Shown piece by piece: positions 42,031 through 51,500 of a stretch of 64,000 nucleotides of DNA; position 1 is the stretch's first letter, and each line of letters begins with the position of its first letter. Both the position numbers and the translations under genes were made by a program. This DNA is from Cellulomonas sp. Root930. GTDB lineage: Bacteria; Actinomycetota; Actinomycetes; Actinomycetales; Cellulomonadaceae. The stretch covers positions 372,001-436,000 of the forward strand of contig LMJI01000001.1 of assembly GCA_001429255.1 (NCBI GenBank). The letters run 5' to 3'. Below the pieces are notes generated by a model that was given only the letters and a program-made list of their open reading frames with translations, had not been told where the DNA came from and did not search any database.

Positions 42031-44587
42031 GCGTCAGCCTGTCCCGGGCGTCCGCCTCGGTGGCGGCCTGGGTGAACGGCCACGGGAAGGTCTCCCCGCG
42101 CGACCAGGGGCCCAGCTGGTCGGAGTAGTGCACGCTCGCCGGGTGCCCCGAGGCGCCGGTGAAGGTCACCCACGTCGACGCATCGAGGTCGCCGAGGTCG
42201 ACGACCATGCGCATCGACGGCCCCGCGGTCACCCCGAACGACTCGGAGCTGGCGTCCCAGGCGGTGGCGTTGACGATCGAGGACCCGCCGCCCACCGCGA
42301 CAGCGTCCGGGTTGACCAGGTTGCGGATCACCCCGGGCAGCGACGCACCGCCCAGCACCGGGTGCTCGGGGGCTGCCGTGTGCACCAGGCCCCACCGCCA
42401 GTCGGACGCGTCGCGGCCCAGCTGCGCGGTGAGCTGGCGGCGCGCCTCGACCATGGCGCGGGTCAGCACCTCGTCGCGTCCCTCGACGACGCCCGCGGTC
42501 GTCTTGTCGTCCCACCACGGTGACGCCGGCTCCTCGAGCAGCCGGCGGACCACCTCGAGCCAGCGCGACCCCCCGTTGGGGCCGTAGCCCTCGGGCAGGT
42601 CGTCCGCGAACGCCGACCGGAGCACGTCGACCCACACGGCCGCGAAGTACGCGGCTGCGGCCGAGTCGGAGGACTGCACCCGGTCCCACGTGCGGAGCAG
42701 CTCCTGCCCGTCGTCGTAGAACGAGTCCTCGATGTCGAGGGTCAGCAGCACCGGGACCAGCACGTCCGCGAAGGGGCTGTGCTCGTCGCTCTGGATCCGG
42801 GCCATGTCCGCCACGTCGACCTTGTCGTCGGTCGTCGCCGCCGTGAGCAGGGTGCGGATCCGCTGCGCGCGGTAGCCGTAGTCCCAGTCGTCGGTGAGGA
42901 ACGGGCCCACGCCGGCGGGGGTGACCGCCTGGTTGGCCGTGACGACGAACCCCTCGACCGGGTCGAGCGCGCGCGGCATCGCGGCCGCGTCGACGAAGCC
43001 CTGCCAGTCGTACCGGCTGTCCCAGCCCGGCCGCGGCCACGTGCCGTCGGAGGGCACCGGGCCGTCGGAGACGTTCGCGCGGACAGGGATCCGGCCCGGA
43101 GCCTGGTAGCCGATGTGGCCGTCCGTCGTCGCGAAGACGATGTTCTGCGACGGCACGTCGAACAGCGCGGCGGCCGCCTGGATGTCCGCGGCGGTCTTGG
43201 CGACGTTGATCGCCAGCACGGCGTCCATGGTCCGACCCGGCTGCAGGGCGGTCCACGCGAGCGCGACCTCGAAGGTCCTGCCGGGCGCGCCCTCGGGGAC
43301 GGGGGCGGTGCCGACGCCCACGAGGTCCAGCACGTCGGACACCAGCGGCCCGTGCACGGACTCCCGCACGGTCAGCCGCACGTCGTCGCCGCCGTTGACC
43401 TTGATGACCTCGGTGCGCTCCGTGATCGGCGCCGACGCCCCGTCGAGCCGGGTGGTGTCCTCGTCGACCCGCTCGAGGACGAAGTCGGTGACGTCGGCGC
43501 CCAGGTTGGTCAGGCCCCACGCGAGCGAGGCGTTGTGCCCGATGACCACGCCCGGCAGGCCCGCGAACGCGAACCCGGAGACGTCGTACGGGCACGCGGC
43601 GGACACGTCGTCGCACCGCAGGCCGATCTGCTCCCAGATGCCCGGCGCCGAGATGCCGAGGTGCGGGTCGTTGGCCAGCAGCGGCTTGCCGGACTCGGTG
43701 AGGGCGCCGGAGACCACCCACGAGTTCGACCCGACGCCCTCGCCGTCGCCCACGAGGTGCGGCACCGCGGCGAGCGCCGCGGACGCCGACGCCATCGCCT
43801 CCTGGAGGTCCGCGCTGTCGAGGTCGAGCGAGGTCGTCCTCGACGCCGCCTGCTCCACCGTGGTGACCGGCAGGTCCGCCGCGGTGAGGATCGGCAGGTT
43901 GAGGTCCTGCGGGTACGTGGGGAAGAGCTCCTCGACCCGGGCGACGTCACCGATGGTCGAGTACGAGGCCGCGCGCTCCAGCTCGGCGTCGTAGTTGCCG
44001 CGCAGGTCCCAGGCCATCGCCTTGAGCCACGCCAGCGAGTCGACCGGGTCCCACTCCTCCGGCGCCGCGACGTCCACCTGCAGGCCGAGGACGCTGTACT
44101 CGACGGCGACCGCACCCGGGTCGCGGTCGGCGAGGTAGTCGTTGACCCCGTCGGCGTAGGCCTGCAGGGCGTCACGCGTGGCGGGTTGCAGGAGGTCCCA
44201 CTCCTGCTGGGCCACCCGGCGCCAGCCGAAGGTCCGGATCACCTTGTCGGCCGCGAGCGCGTCCTCGTTCTCCCCCACCAGCTCCGACAGGCGGCCCGAC
44301 GTCACGTGCCGGCGGTAGTCCATCTCGAAGAAGCGGTCCTGCGCGGCGACGTAGCCCTGGGCGCGGAACAGGTCGCGGGAGGTCGTCGCCGTGATCGTCG
44401 GGACTCCCCGGTCGTCGCGGGTCACGATGACGTCGGCGTCGAGGCCCGCCAGCTCCTTCTCGCCGGAGACCTCGGGCAGCGGGCGCCGCACCACGATGAC
44501 GGCGGTGACCATCACGGCGACGAGCGCGAGGACGACCACCGCGGCGACGGTGACCAGGGAGAGACGAAGGAGGCGGCGACGAGACAC
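42020..44587 (-). CDS. Penicillin acylase family (Ntn) hydrolase
   Basis: This 855-residue exported protein has an N-terminal membrane/signal segment (about residues 8-33). The N-terminal chain of about 250 residues has the VTRDDRGVPTITATTSRDLFRAQGYVAAQDRFFEMDYRR motif of the family. The autocatalytic site is GVGSNSW with Ser287 as new N-terminal nucleophile, and LLANDPHLGISAPG follows. Such enzymes cleave amide bonds in acylated antibiotics, lactones or other compounds; the substrate is not predictable. Placement outside the cell suggests degradation of signals or antibiotics. Confidence 0.92.
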   Translation of the reverse strand: MSRRRLLRLSLVTVAAVVVLALVAVMVTAVIVVRRPLPEVSGEKELAGLDADVIVTRDDRGVPTITATTSRDLFRAQGYVAAQDRFFEMDYRRHVTSGRLSELVGENEDALAADKVIRTFGWRRVAQQEWDLLQPATRDALQAYADGVNDYLADRDPGAVAVEYSVLGLQVDVAAPEEWDPVDSLAWLKAMAWDLRGNYDAELERAASYSTIGDVARVEELFPTYPQDLNLPILTAADLPVTTVEQAASRTTSLDLDSADLQEAMASASAALAAVPHLVGDGEGVGSNSWVVSGALTESGKPLLANDPHLGISAPGIWEQIGLRCDDVSAACPYDVSGFAFAGLPGVVIGHNASLAWGLTNLGADVTDFVLERVDEDTTRLDGASAPITERTEVIKVNGGDDVRLTVRESVHGPLVSDVLDLVGVGTAPVPEGAPGRTFEVALAWTALQPGRTMDAVLAINVAKTAADIQAAAALFDVPSQNIVFATTDGHIGYQAPGRIPVRANVSDGPVPSDGTWPRPGWDSRYDWQGFVDAAAMPRALDPVEGFVVTANQAVTPAGVGPFLTDDWDYGYRAQRIRTLLTAATTDDKVDVADMARIQSDEHSPFADVLVPVLLTLDIEDSFYDDGQELLRTWDRVQSSDSAAAAYFAAVWVDVLRSAFADDLPEGYGPNGGSRWLEVVRRLLEEPASPWWDDKTTAGVVEGRDEVLTRAMVEARRQLTAQLGRDASDWRWGLVHTAAPEHPVLGGASLPGVIRNLVNPDAVAVGGGSSIVNATAWDASSESFGVTAGPSMRMVVDLGDLDASTWVTFTGASGHPASVHYSDQLGPWSRGETFPWPFTQAATEADARDRLTLTP

Positions 44588-44672
44588 GCTTCGGAGGGTA
44601 CTTCGCCGCCACCGGTCCGGCTGGCGTGGCGCCCGGCGCGGGCGGTCGGAATGTCCTGAGCGGCGTAGCGGT

Positions 44673-44704
44673 TACGATTGGCACTCGGACGACGCGAGTG
44701 CCAG
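44673..44704 (+). promoter_or_regulatory. Promoter with CIRCE-like HrcA operator upstream of the FmdB gene
   Basis: TTGGCACTC-N9-GAGTGCCAG (44678-44704) is a 9-bp inverted repeat with the exact spacing of the CIRCE element bound by the heat-shock repressor HrcA (consensus TTAGCACTC-N9-GAGTGCTAA). A -10-like TACGAT (44673-44678) abuts it, so transcription should start inside the operator, as at groE promoters. Confidence 0.75.
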
Positions 44705-44743
44705 ACCGACTGACCCGCTCGATGAGCTGCCAGGAGAACTTCA

Positions 44744-45055
44744 GTGCCCACCTACGCCTACGCCTGCACGGCATGCGGTCACGCCTTCGAGACGGTGCAG
44801 TCGTTCAGTGACGACTCGCTGAGCGTCTGCCCCGAGTGCGACGGACGCCTGCGCAAGGTGTTCTCCTCGGTCGGCGTCGTGTTCAAGGGCTCCGGGTTCT
44901 ACCGCAACGACGCGCGCGCCGGTGCGAAGTCGTCGGCCCTGACCCCGGCCGCGAGCACGACGAGCCCCGCGCCGGCGTCCTCGTCGTCGGACTCCTCGAC
45001 GTCCACCGCGTCCTCGACGCCCGCGCCGGCCGCGAAGCCCGCCGCCTCCGCCTGA
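44744..45055 (+). CDS. FmdB-family zinc ribbon protein
   Basis: This 103-residue protein begins at the GTG at 44744 after AGGAG. A zinc ribbon is formed by YACTACGHAFE and VCPECDGRLRKVFS; the following GVVFKGSGFYRND is the FmdB signature. The last 40 residues are a serine/alanine/proline tail. Function of FmdB proteins is unsettled. Its CIRCE-like operator suggests it is part of the heat-shock response. Confidence 0.93.
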   Translation: MPTYAYACTACGHAFETVQSFSDDSLSVCPECDGRLRKVFSSVGVVFKGSGFYRNDARAGAKSSALTPAASTTSPAPASSSSDSSTSTASSTPAPAAKPAASA

Positions 45056-45206
45056 CCCTCGTCGCCTGAGCCTCGGCGCCGTCACCTGCGGGTGGGGGCG
45101 CCGAACTCGTCTGTCGAGCCGCCCGCAGCCCGCGCGCACGCGGGGCTGTTCACATCGTCGCCGTCCCCGGCGTCCCGCACCCGCGGCCGCTCTACCGTCG
45201 GCCGTC

Positions 45207-45887
45207 ATGCTCCCCCACCTGCTCGCCGGCCGCCCGCCGCCGCTCCCCCACCGCCGCCGCCCGTGGCAGGTGACCCTGCGGTCCGCCCTGTGGCGCACTC
45301 GGTTCGCGGTCGCCGCGGCGTTCCTCGGCGTCGCCGCCGCCTGCATAGTGCAGTCGCTGCGCCCGCCGGACCCGCCGACGTCCGCCGTGGTGGTCGCGGC
45401 GCGGGAGATCCCTGCCGGGACCACGCTGACCAGCGCCGACGTCCGCGTCGGCCGGTTCCCCCGGTCCGTCGCCCCCGACGGAGCGGTCACGGACCCGGCG
45501 GACGTGGTCGGCTCCGCTGCCGCCGTCCCCCTCGCGACCGGCGTCCCGGTGCTCCCCGGCCTGCTGGCCGACGACGAGGTGCGCGGACCGCCCGGCACGG
45601 TGGTGGCGACGGTCCGGTTCGCCGATCCCGCCGTCGCGGGGCTGCTGTCCCCGGGCGTGCGGGTGGACGTGCTGGCAGCGACGGCGGAGGGCGGCCCGGG
45701 CGGGGTGGTCGCGACGAGGGCGCTCGTCCTGCCGGTCGCCCGTCAGGACGGCCCCGGCGGTGCGCTGGGTCTGGGCGGCTCCGGTGACGCGTCGGTTCCG
45801 GTCCTGCTCGCCGTCTCCCCGACCGAGGCGCCCGCTCTCGCGGGGGCCGCCGCTTCCGCGTTGCTGTCCGCGGTCGTCGTGCCATGA
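45207..45887 (+). CDS. SAF-domain (CpaB/RcpC-like) membrane protein
   Basis: This 226-residue protein has an N-terminal membrane helix (about residues 34-50) and an extracytoplasmic SAF domain with VVVAAREIPAGTTLTSADVRVGRFPRS. This is the fold of CpaB, a pilus-assembly protein, and of antifreeze-like proteins. No Flp pilus genes are near; in Actinobacteria this protein recurs between FmdB and MscL genes, so a pilus role is doubtful. Confidence 0.82.
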   Translation: MLPHLLAGRPPPLPHRRRPWQVTLRSALWRTRFAVAAAFLGVAAACIVQSLRPPDPPTSAVVVAAREIPAGTTLTSADVRVGRFPRSVAPDGAVTDPADVVGSAAAVPLATGVPVLPGLLADDEVRGPPGTVVATVRFADPAVAGLLSPGVRVDVLAATAEGGPGGVVATRALVLPVARQDGPGGALGLGGSGDASVPVLLAVSPTEAPALAGAAASALLSAVVVP

Positions 45888-45994
45888 TCGTGCATTCCGG
45901 GCGCGCTGCGCCGACGGACCACGACAACCCCCAGAACCCTGACCCACCTCAGTGGCCGCAGAAGGCGGACCACCGACCGAAGGGAATCGCGACG

Positions 45995-46462
45995 ATGCTC
46001 CAAGGATTCAAGGACTTCATCTCCCGCGGCAACGCGATCGAGCTGGCCGTCGGTGTCGTGATCGGTGCCGCGTTCGGCGCGGTCGTCCAGTCGCTCGTCG
46101 ACGGCTTCATCGGGCCGCTGATCTCGGCCATCCTCGGCCAGACGGACCTGAGCCAGGTCTGGACCTTCGAGATCAACAACGCGATCTTCTCGTTCGGCCT
46201 GATCCTGCAGGCACTCATCCTGTTCCTGTTCACGGCCGCCGCCGTGTACTTCTTCATCGTCGTGCCGATGAACGCCCTGGCCGCGCGCCGCAAGCGCGGC
46301 GAGGAGGTCGAGCCCGAGGCGCCGGCCGAGGACGTCCTGGTGCTCCAGGAGATCCGCGACCTGCTGGCCCGCAACCTCACGCCGGCGATCATCAACGACG
46401 CGGGCGCGGGCGCAGGAACCGGCCCGACCACGCCGCCGCCGTCGATCCCGCCGACCGCCTGA
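45995..46462 (+). CDS. mscL: Large-conductance mechanosensitive channel
   Basis: This 155-residue channel releases osmolytes when the membrane is stretched. The start is the ATG at 45995 with GAAGGGA upstream. The N-terminal amphipathic helix and first membrane helix (MLQGFKDFISRGNAIELAVG, then VVIGAAFGAVVQSLV) are diagnostic, as is the second membrane helix around residue 75-100. The acidic C-terminal helix is followed by a proline-rich tail. Confidence 0.96.
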   Translation: MLQGFKDFISRGNAIELAVGVVIGAAFGAVVQSLVDGFIGPLISAILGQTDLSQVWTFEINNAIFSFGLILQALILFLFTAAAVYFFIVVPMNALAARRKRGEEVEPEAPAEDVLVLQEIRDLLARNLTPAIINDAGAGAGTGPTTPPPSIPPTA

Positions 46463-46520
46463 CCGGACCCCTGCGCACGTCGGCGGGAGCCGGACGAGCT
46501 CCGGGCCCCGCCGACGGCCG

Positions 46521-47462
46521 TCAGCGGCCGTCCGGCTGCGCGCGCTGGCCGAGCATGGCCAGCGCCGCGCGTGCGACGGCGACGCGCTGCTCCGGCCGGG
46601 TGGCGTCGGGGTGGGTGGTGACCTTCACGCCGATGTAGCGCGCCGTGCCGGTGGTGGCGGCGAGCGTGGCGTCCACCTGGGCACGATCGAGGAGGCTGGC
46701 GCTCGACGCGGCCAGCGCCGGGTCGTCGCCCGCCGGTGGGATGTGGGTGTCGTCCCACGGCCGGCCCCAGGCGGTGACCTGGTCGGTCGCGCCGGAGAAC
46801 ATCACCCCGCCGAGGAGACCGGCGTCGACCGCGGCACGCACGTGCTCGGCCGGTGTGGATGCGGAGCGGCCGTCGATCGCGGACCGTCCCCAGTTCACCG
46901 TCAGACGCGCCGGTCCACCGGCCAGCACGGCGAGCTCGTGCTCGAGGGACAGGAAGCCCTTCTGCGGTACGCGCGTCGACTCGGCGGCGTCGCAGTGCTC
47001 GATCGTGACCAGCGCGCCTGCGAGGTCGAAGGCAGCGATCTGCTCGATCGAGCGGGCCAGGGCGTCGGGCGAGGCCAGTGTCGTCGGTGCCGAGTTCACC
47101 TGCACGGCACGCACCCGGACGCGCCCCGCCTGCTGTGCGAGCTGCTGCGCGAGCCGAGCGGCCTCCGCGACGTCGTCGAGCGCGGCGCGGCGGCCGCCCT
47201 CGTCGGTGGACGCCAGTCCGTACCGTGGGTCTTCTCCGAGTCGCTGCATCACCGTCGGGATCGCCGTGACCACCAGGTCCCACGACGGCAGGACGTGCTC
47301 GTCCCACCACGTCGCGGGGGCGGACGCAGCGGCGAGCGGGAGCTCGAGGCCGGCGATCGGCAGGTCGGCGAGCAGTCGGAAGGTCTCGCGCCCGGCGGTC
47401 GGCGGCATGCCCGCGACCAGGGCGTACGCGCCGAGGAACGGCCTGTCGGCTCCTGAGGTCAT
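46521..47462 (-). CDS. TIM-barrel-like protein, probably DUF4862 family
   Basis: This 313-residue cytoplasmic protein resembles sugar-isomerase-like barrels and in particular the DUF4862 group of Actinobacteria: FLGAYALVAGMPP at the start, ALVTIEHCDAAE and LTVNWGRSAIDGR in the middle, and GVMFSGATDQVTAWGRPWDDTH. Acidic and histidine residues in these strands could bind a metal. No function is established. It stands alone between mscL (convergent) and a hydrolase gene. Confidence 0.65.
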   Translation of the reverse strand: MTSGADRPFLGAYALVAGMPPTAGRETFRLLADLPIAGLELPLAAASAPATWWDEHVLPSWDLVVTAIPTVMQRLGEDPRYGLASTDEGGRRAALDDVAEAARLAQQLAQQAGRVRVRAVQVNSAPTTLASPDALARSIEQIAAFDLAGALVTIEHCDAAESTRVPQKGFLSLEHELAVLAGGPARLTVNWGRSAIDGRSASTPAEHVRAAVDAGLLGGVMFSGATDQVTAWGRPWDDTHIPPAGDDPALAASSASLLDRAQVDATLAATTGTARYIGVKVTTHPDATRPEQRVAVARAALAMLGQRAQPDGR

Positions 47463-47609
47463 GCGCTCGACGACGTGTCGAGGGTGCGCACCGTGGCGAG
47501 AGCACGGCGCCGTCCGGGCGGGGACTGAGTGATCTTCAACGGACTCTCCTGACAGATGACGTCTGAGCGATCAGGGCGTCCACCACCGCCGACCAGGCCG
47601 GGACCTGCG

Positions 47610-48188
47610 CTACCGCAGCGCGGCGAGGAACGTCAGCGTGCGCTCCGTGAGCAGCTGCGCCGCCGCGGGGTCGTACGAGGACAGGCTGCTGTCCGCGAAG
47701 AGGTGCTGCTCGCCCGGGTAGACGAAGAGCTCGGCGAGCTCGGTCTCCTTCACCAGCGCGCGGGCGGCGTCGATGTCGCCCTCGCCCGCGAAGAACGGGT
47801 CGGCGTCCATCCCGTGGATCTGCACCGGCACACCCGCCGGCCACGGGCTGTCGAACTCCGCCGTCGGCACGCACGAGTGGTAGAACAACGCGCCCCGAGC
47901 GCCGGGACGCGTCTGGGCGAGCATCTGCGCGGGCAGGACCCCGAGGGAGAACCCGGCGTAGACCAGCGCGGCGGGCAGCGTGTCCACGGTCTGCTGGCCG
48001 CGACCCATCACGGTGCCGAACCCGACCTCGCCGGCGTACGCGAGCCCCGCCTCGAGGTCGTCGAACACGTGCCCGTCGAACAGGTCCGGCACGTGCACGG
48101 TGTGCCCGGCGCCACGCAGCGTCTCCGCGAACTCCTGGACGCCGGACGTCAGACCCTGGGCGTGGTGGAACAGCAGGACCTCGGCCAT
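47610..48188 (-). CDS. Dienelactone hydrolase family protein
   Basis: This 192-residue alpha/beta hydrolase starts at the ATG at 48188 behind GAAGGAG. The nucleophile elbow is GFSLG, a serine in place of the cysteine of classical dienelactone hydrolase. The acid and histidine are likely in GMDADPFF and GEQHLF. Substrate unknown. Confidence 0.9.
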   Translation of the reverse strand: MAEVLLFHHAQGLTSGVQEFAETLRGAGHTVHVPDLFDGHVFDDLEAGLAYAGEVGFGTVMGRGQQTVDTLPAALVYAGFSLGVLPAQMLAQTRPGARGALFYHSCVPTAEFDSPWPAGVPVQIHGMDADPFFAGEGDIDAARALVKETELAELFVYPGEQHLFADSSLSSYDPAAAQLLTERTLTFLAALR

Positions 48189-48256
48189 CGACTTCTCCTT
48201 CGTGGGTGCACTCGGTCGGCTCGGCGATCCTCCCGCACGGGTCCGACACGCGCGCG

Positions 48257-48511
48257 CTACCAGTGCGGTGGCTTGTCCTGGCTCAGCCGGTCGTCGTTGG
48301 AACCGGCCTCGCGGTCGCCCCAGCCGACGTCGGAGTCGTCGACGCTCCGCCGCGCGACCACCGGCTCGGGCGCGGGTGCCGCCGACCCCGTCGGAGCCGG
48401 AGTCTCCACAGCGGGGTGGGTGGAGACGAGGTTCGCGTCGTCGCCGCCGACCGTCCCCGCGTGGCGCACGGCACGACGCGGCCGGCGTGCTGGCTTCTCG
48501 GACGCGGTCAC
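48257..48511 (-). CDS. Small actinobacterial protein with C-terminal DKPPHW motif
   Basis: This 84-residue protein begins at a GTG at 48511, 29 bases after the helicase-like gene. Most of it is disordered, but the acidic end with VGWGDREAGSNDDRLSQDKPPHW resembles a C-terminal motif that recurs in small actinobacterial proteins of unknown role. No membrane segment or metal site is seen. It probably shares the transcript of the large upstream gene. Confidence 0.7.
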   Translation of the reverse strand: MTASEKPARRPRRAVRHAGTVGGDDANLVSTHPAVETPAPTGSAAPAPEPVVARRSVDDSDVGWGDREAGSNDDRLSQDKPPHW

Positions 48512-48540
48512 GGTCCGATGATCCCACCGGGGCGGGTGGG

Positions 48541-51500
48541 TCAGCGCATCGCCCGGGTGATCGCGCTGCGCACCGCGGTGTCGATCCGGTACGACCGCCG
48601 CGTGATGCCCAGCTCGTCCCGGAGGGCCGCAGCCAGCTGCTCGCGGGTCCGCTCCTTCTCGTCCGACTGCAGCCACGTCACCAGCTCGTCCAGCTGGTCG
48701 TCGCTGTAGGCACCGATCGGCAGACCGCGTCGCACGTCGGGCCGCTGCAGCGTGGGCACCGCGAGGGCGAGCTGGAGGGCGCGGCTCGGCGGCTCGTCGG
48801 CGGCGTCGGTTCCGCTGTCAGAAGGCGCAGCGGGCTCGGCAGGCTCGGCGGGCTCAGCGGGCGACGCGTCGGCGGCCTCGATGACCTCGACCGTCGACCA
48901 CACCCCGGTCGCAGGGCGGGGCTCGTCCGGGTGGGCCGATGCCCGCGCCGCCGCCCGAGCAGCCGAGGACTCGGGCGTCGGCAGCTCCTCGGTCTCGTCG
49001 GCCTCGTCGAGCAGGCCCAGCTGCAGCGGGGCGCTGCGGGGCGCCGCCGGTGCAGGGACGCGCGCATGCACGGCCCGGCGGATCCGGTCGACCTCGGCCT
49101 GCGGGTCCATGAACGCGGCCGCGGACCAGACGCGGATGACGCTCCAGCCCACCCGCTCGAGGCGGTCGGCGGTGAGCCGGTCGCGGACCCGGACGCTGCG
49201 CTCGGCGGTGTACTCGGCGTCGTCGGTGAGGACGGCGACGAGCATCTCGCCCGGCAGGTCGGGGTGGCCGACGACCAGCGGGATCCGGTCGCCCCCGGGG
49301 ATGCCGTGGTCGGCCTCGACCAGCAGGCCGTGCTTCCAGAGGCGCTCGGCGAGGTCGAGGAGCAGGCGGTCGGGCTCGGTCGCCGCGGCGAGGGCCTCGT
49401 CCGCGGCGGCTGTCGCAGCCGCCAGGGTCCGCAGCAGCGGGTCGGTGGGCTCGGGCGGCGTGACCAGGTCGGACACGTCCTGACCGGCACCGCGGCGGGC
49501 GGCGAACGCGAGCAGGTCGGCCAGCAGCCGCGGACCCGGACCGCGCAGGCGCTCGGGGTCGAGGTCGTCGGCGCCGAAGCAGGCGACCACGGTCAGCCGG
49601 TGCCGCGTGGACCCCAGCGCGTCGAGCAGCAGGGCGTCGCCCCCGGGCGCGGAGATCGGCCCGAACGTGTGCAGCACGCGGCGGTGCGGGGTCCGGCCCA
49701 GACCGAGCGACAGGATGATCGCCTCGCGGCGCAGCCCGGCGACGTTGGGCAGGTCGGTGACCACGAACGGGTCGACGCGGCCGGAGTCGAAGAAGGCGGC
49801 GAGCGCCGGGTTGCCACGGACCTCGGACAGGACCGCCTCGCGCACGGCCTCGGCGTGGGTGGAGGTGGCGGTGATGACCGCGAGCGACTCGTCGGGGCGC
49901 AGCAGCGCGTGCGTGAGCACCAGCTCGACGACGTGCTCCACCTCCTCGCGCGTCGAGTCCACCGATCCCGTGTCGCGGTCGGGCATGCCCGTGCCGTCCA
50001 CGAGGTCGAGGCCGACCAGCGGCCGGTACTGCGGGAGGGGCGTCGCGCGGAGCACGCCGGCGTAGCCGTGGGCGGCGAGGAACGCGGTGAGGTAGGGGTC
50101 GCGGCGGGACGAGTCGGCGCGCAGCGCCACCGAGGGCAGCACGTCGGCCAGCTCGCGGACCGCGGAGCCGGAGGCGCACCGGGCGTCGCCGACGACGACC
50201 ACCTGCCGCCCGCGCGCGACCGCGGCGAGCGCGACCTCGACGGGCAGGTGCGCGGCGGAGTCGATGACCACCAGGTCGACCGTGCGCGTCGGCGGCAGCA
50301 ACTGCGGGACCAGCATGGGGCTGGCCGCGATGACCGGCCGCAGCCGCCTCGCCACCTCGGGGTGCCGCACCACCGTGTCGCGCAGCGACGTGAGCCGCTC
50401 CTCGACCAGGTCCGCGAAGAGCGCCTCGGCCTGCTCACGGTGCTGGCGCAGCGCGTGCGAGACGTGGCCGACGACCGCGCCGAGCACCGGTCCGGACAGG
50501 CTCTTCACGTGCGCGCGGTCGAGCGTCGCGTACTGCGCGGACATCGCGCCCAGCGCGGTGCCGTCGTACCCGGCCAGCGCGGGGTCCTCGGAGAGGATCT
50601 GCTCGATGACGGTGCTCCACCAGGCCAGGTCGAGCTCGGCCGGGGCGAGCGCGGGGTCGATGCGGCGGGTCGCCAGGTCGTCGACGAGCGCGCCGAGGCC
50701 GGCCGAGCGCAGGCGGTGCAGGAGACCGGTCCGGTCGGGCAGGTCGGACAGCGCGTCGGTGTCGGAGCGCAGCCGCGTGAGGCGCTCGGTCAGCGCCGCG
50801 AACGGCAGGCTGGACAGGCCGGCCCCGCCGGGGGTCGTCGCGAGCACCTCGTCGAGCGCGTCGAGGTCGGCGCGCACGGCGGCGAACTCCTCCTCGATGT
50901 GCTCGAGGCCGTCGGGCAGCCGCGGCCACCCGCCGGACGGGCAGTGCGCCTGCCAGATCTCCCGCTGCGCCTGCACCTCGAGCAGCCCCGCGTGCAGGTC
51001 GGCCACCGGGCGCCCGGGACGGACCATGTCCTTCGACTGCTTGCGCAGCCGGCGACGGAGCCAGTAGCCCATCTCCATCCCGCGCTCGGCCCGCCACTCC
51101 TTGGTGGCCGTGGCGGCGACGAGGTCGGCGGCGGTGCGCTCGAACACGATCGGCTGGAACACGTCGAGCGCCGCGCGGACGCCGTCGAGCATGGTCAGCT
51201 GCTCGGCCCACGCCACGACGGTGGTCGCCTGGGTCAGACCGGTCTCCGCGGCCACCTGCGCGGTGCGCTCGACCAGGGCCGGGAGGGTGGAGTCGAGCAC
51301 GCGGGCCAGCCGGCGGACCACGTTGTCGGCGTCGGCACGCGTGCGCAGGTCGGCGCCGTACCAGGGGGTGTCCGTGGGCCGCAGGCGGAAGGCGCCCAGC
51401 TCACCCGCGCGCACCAGGTCGGTCGTCAGGTCGGCACGGCGCTCCGCGTCGAGCACCCGGGCCACGTCCGGCGACAGGCGCACGGTCGTCTTGGGGGTCG

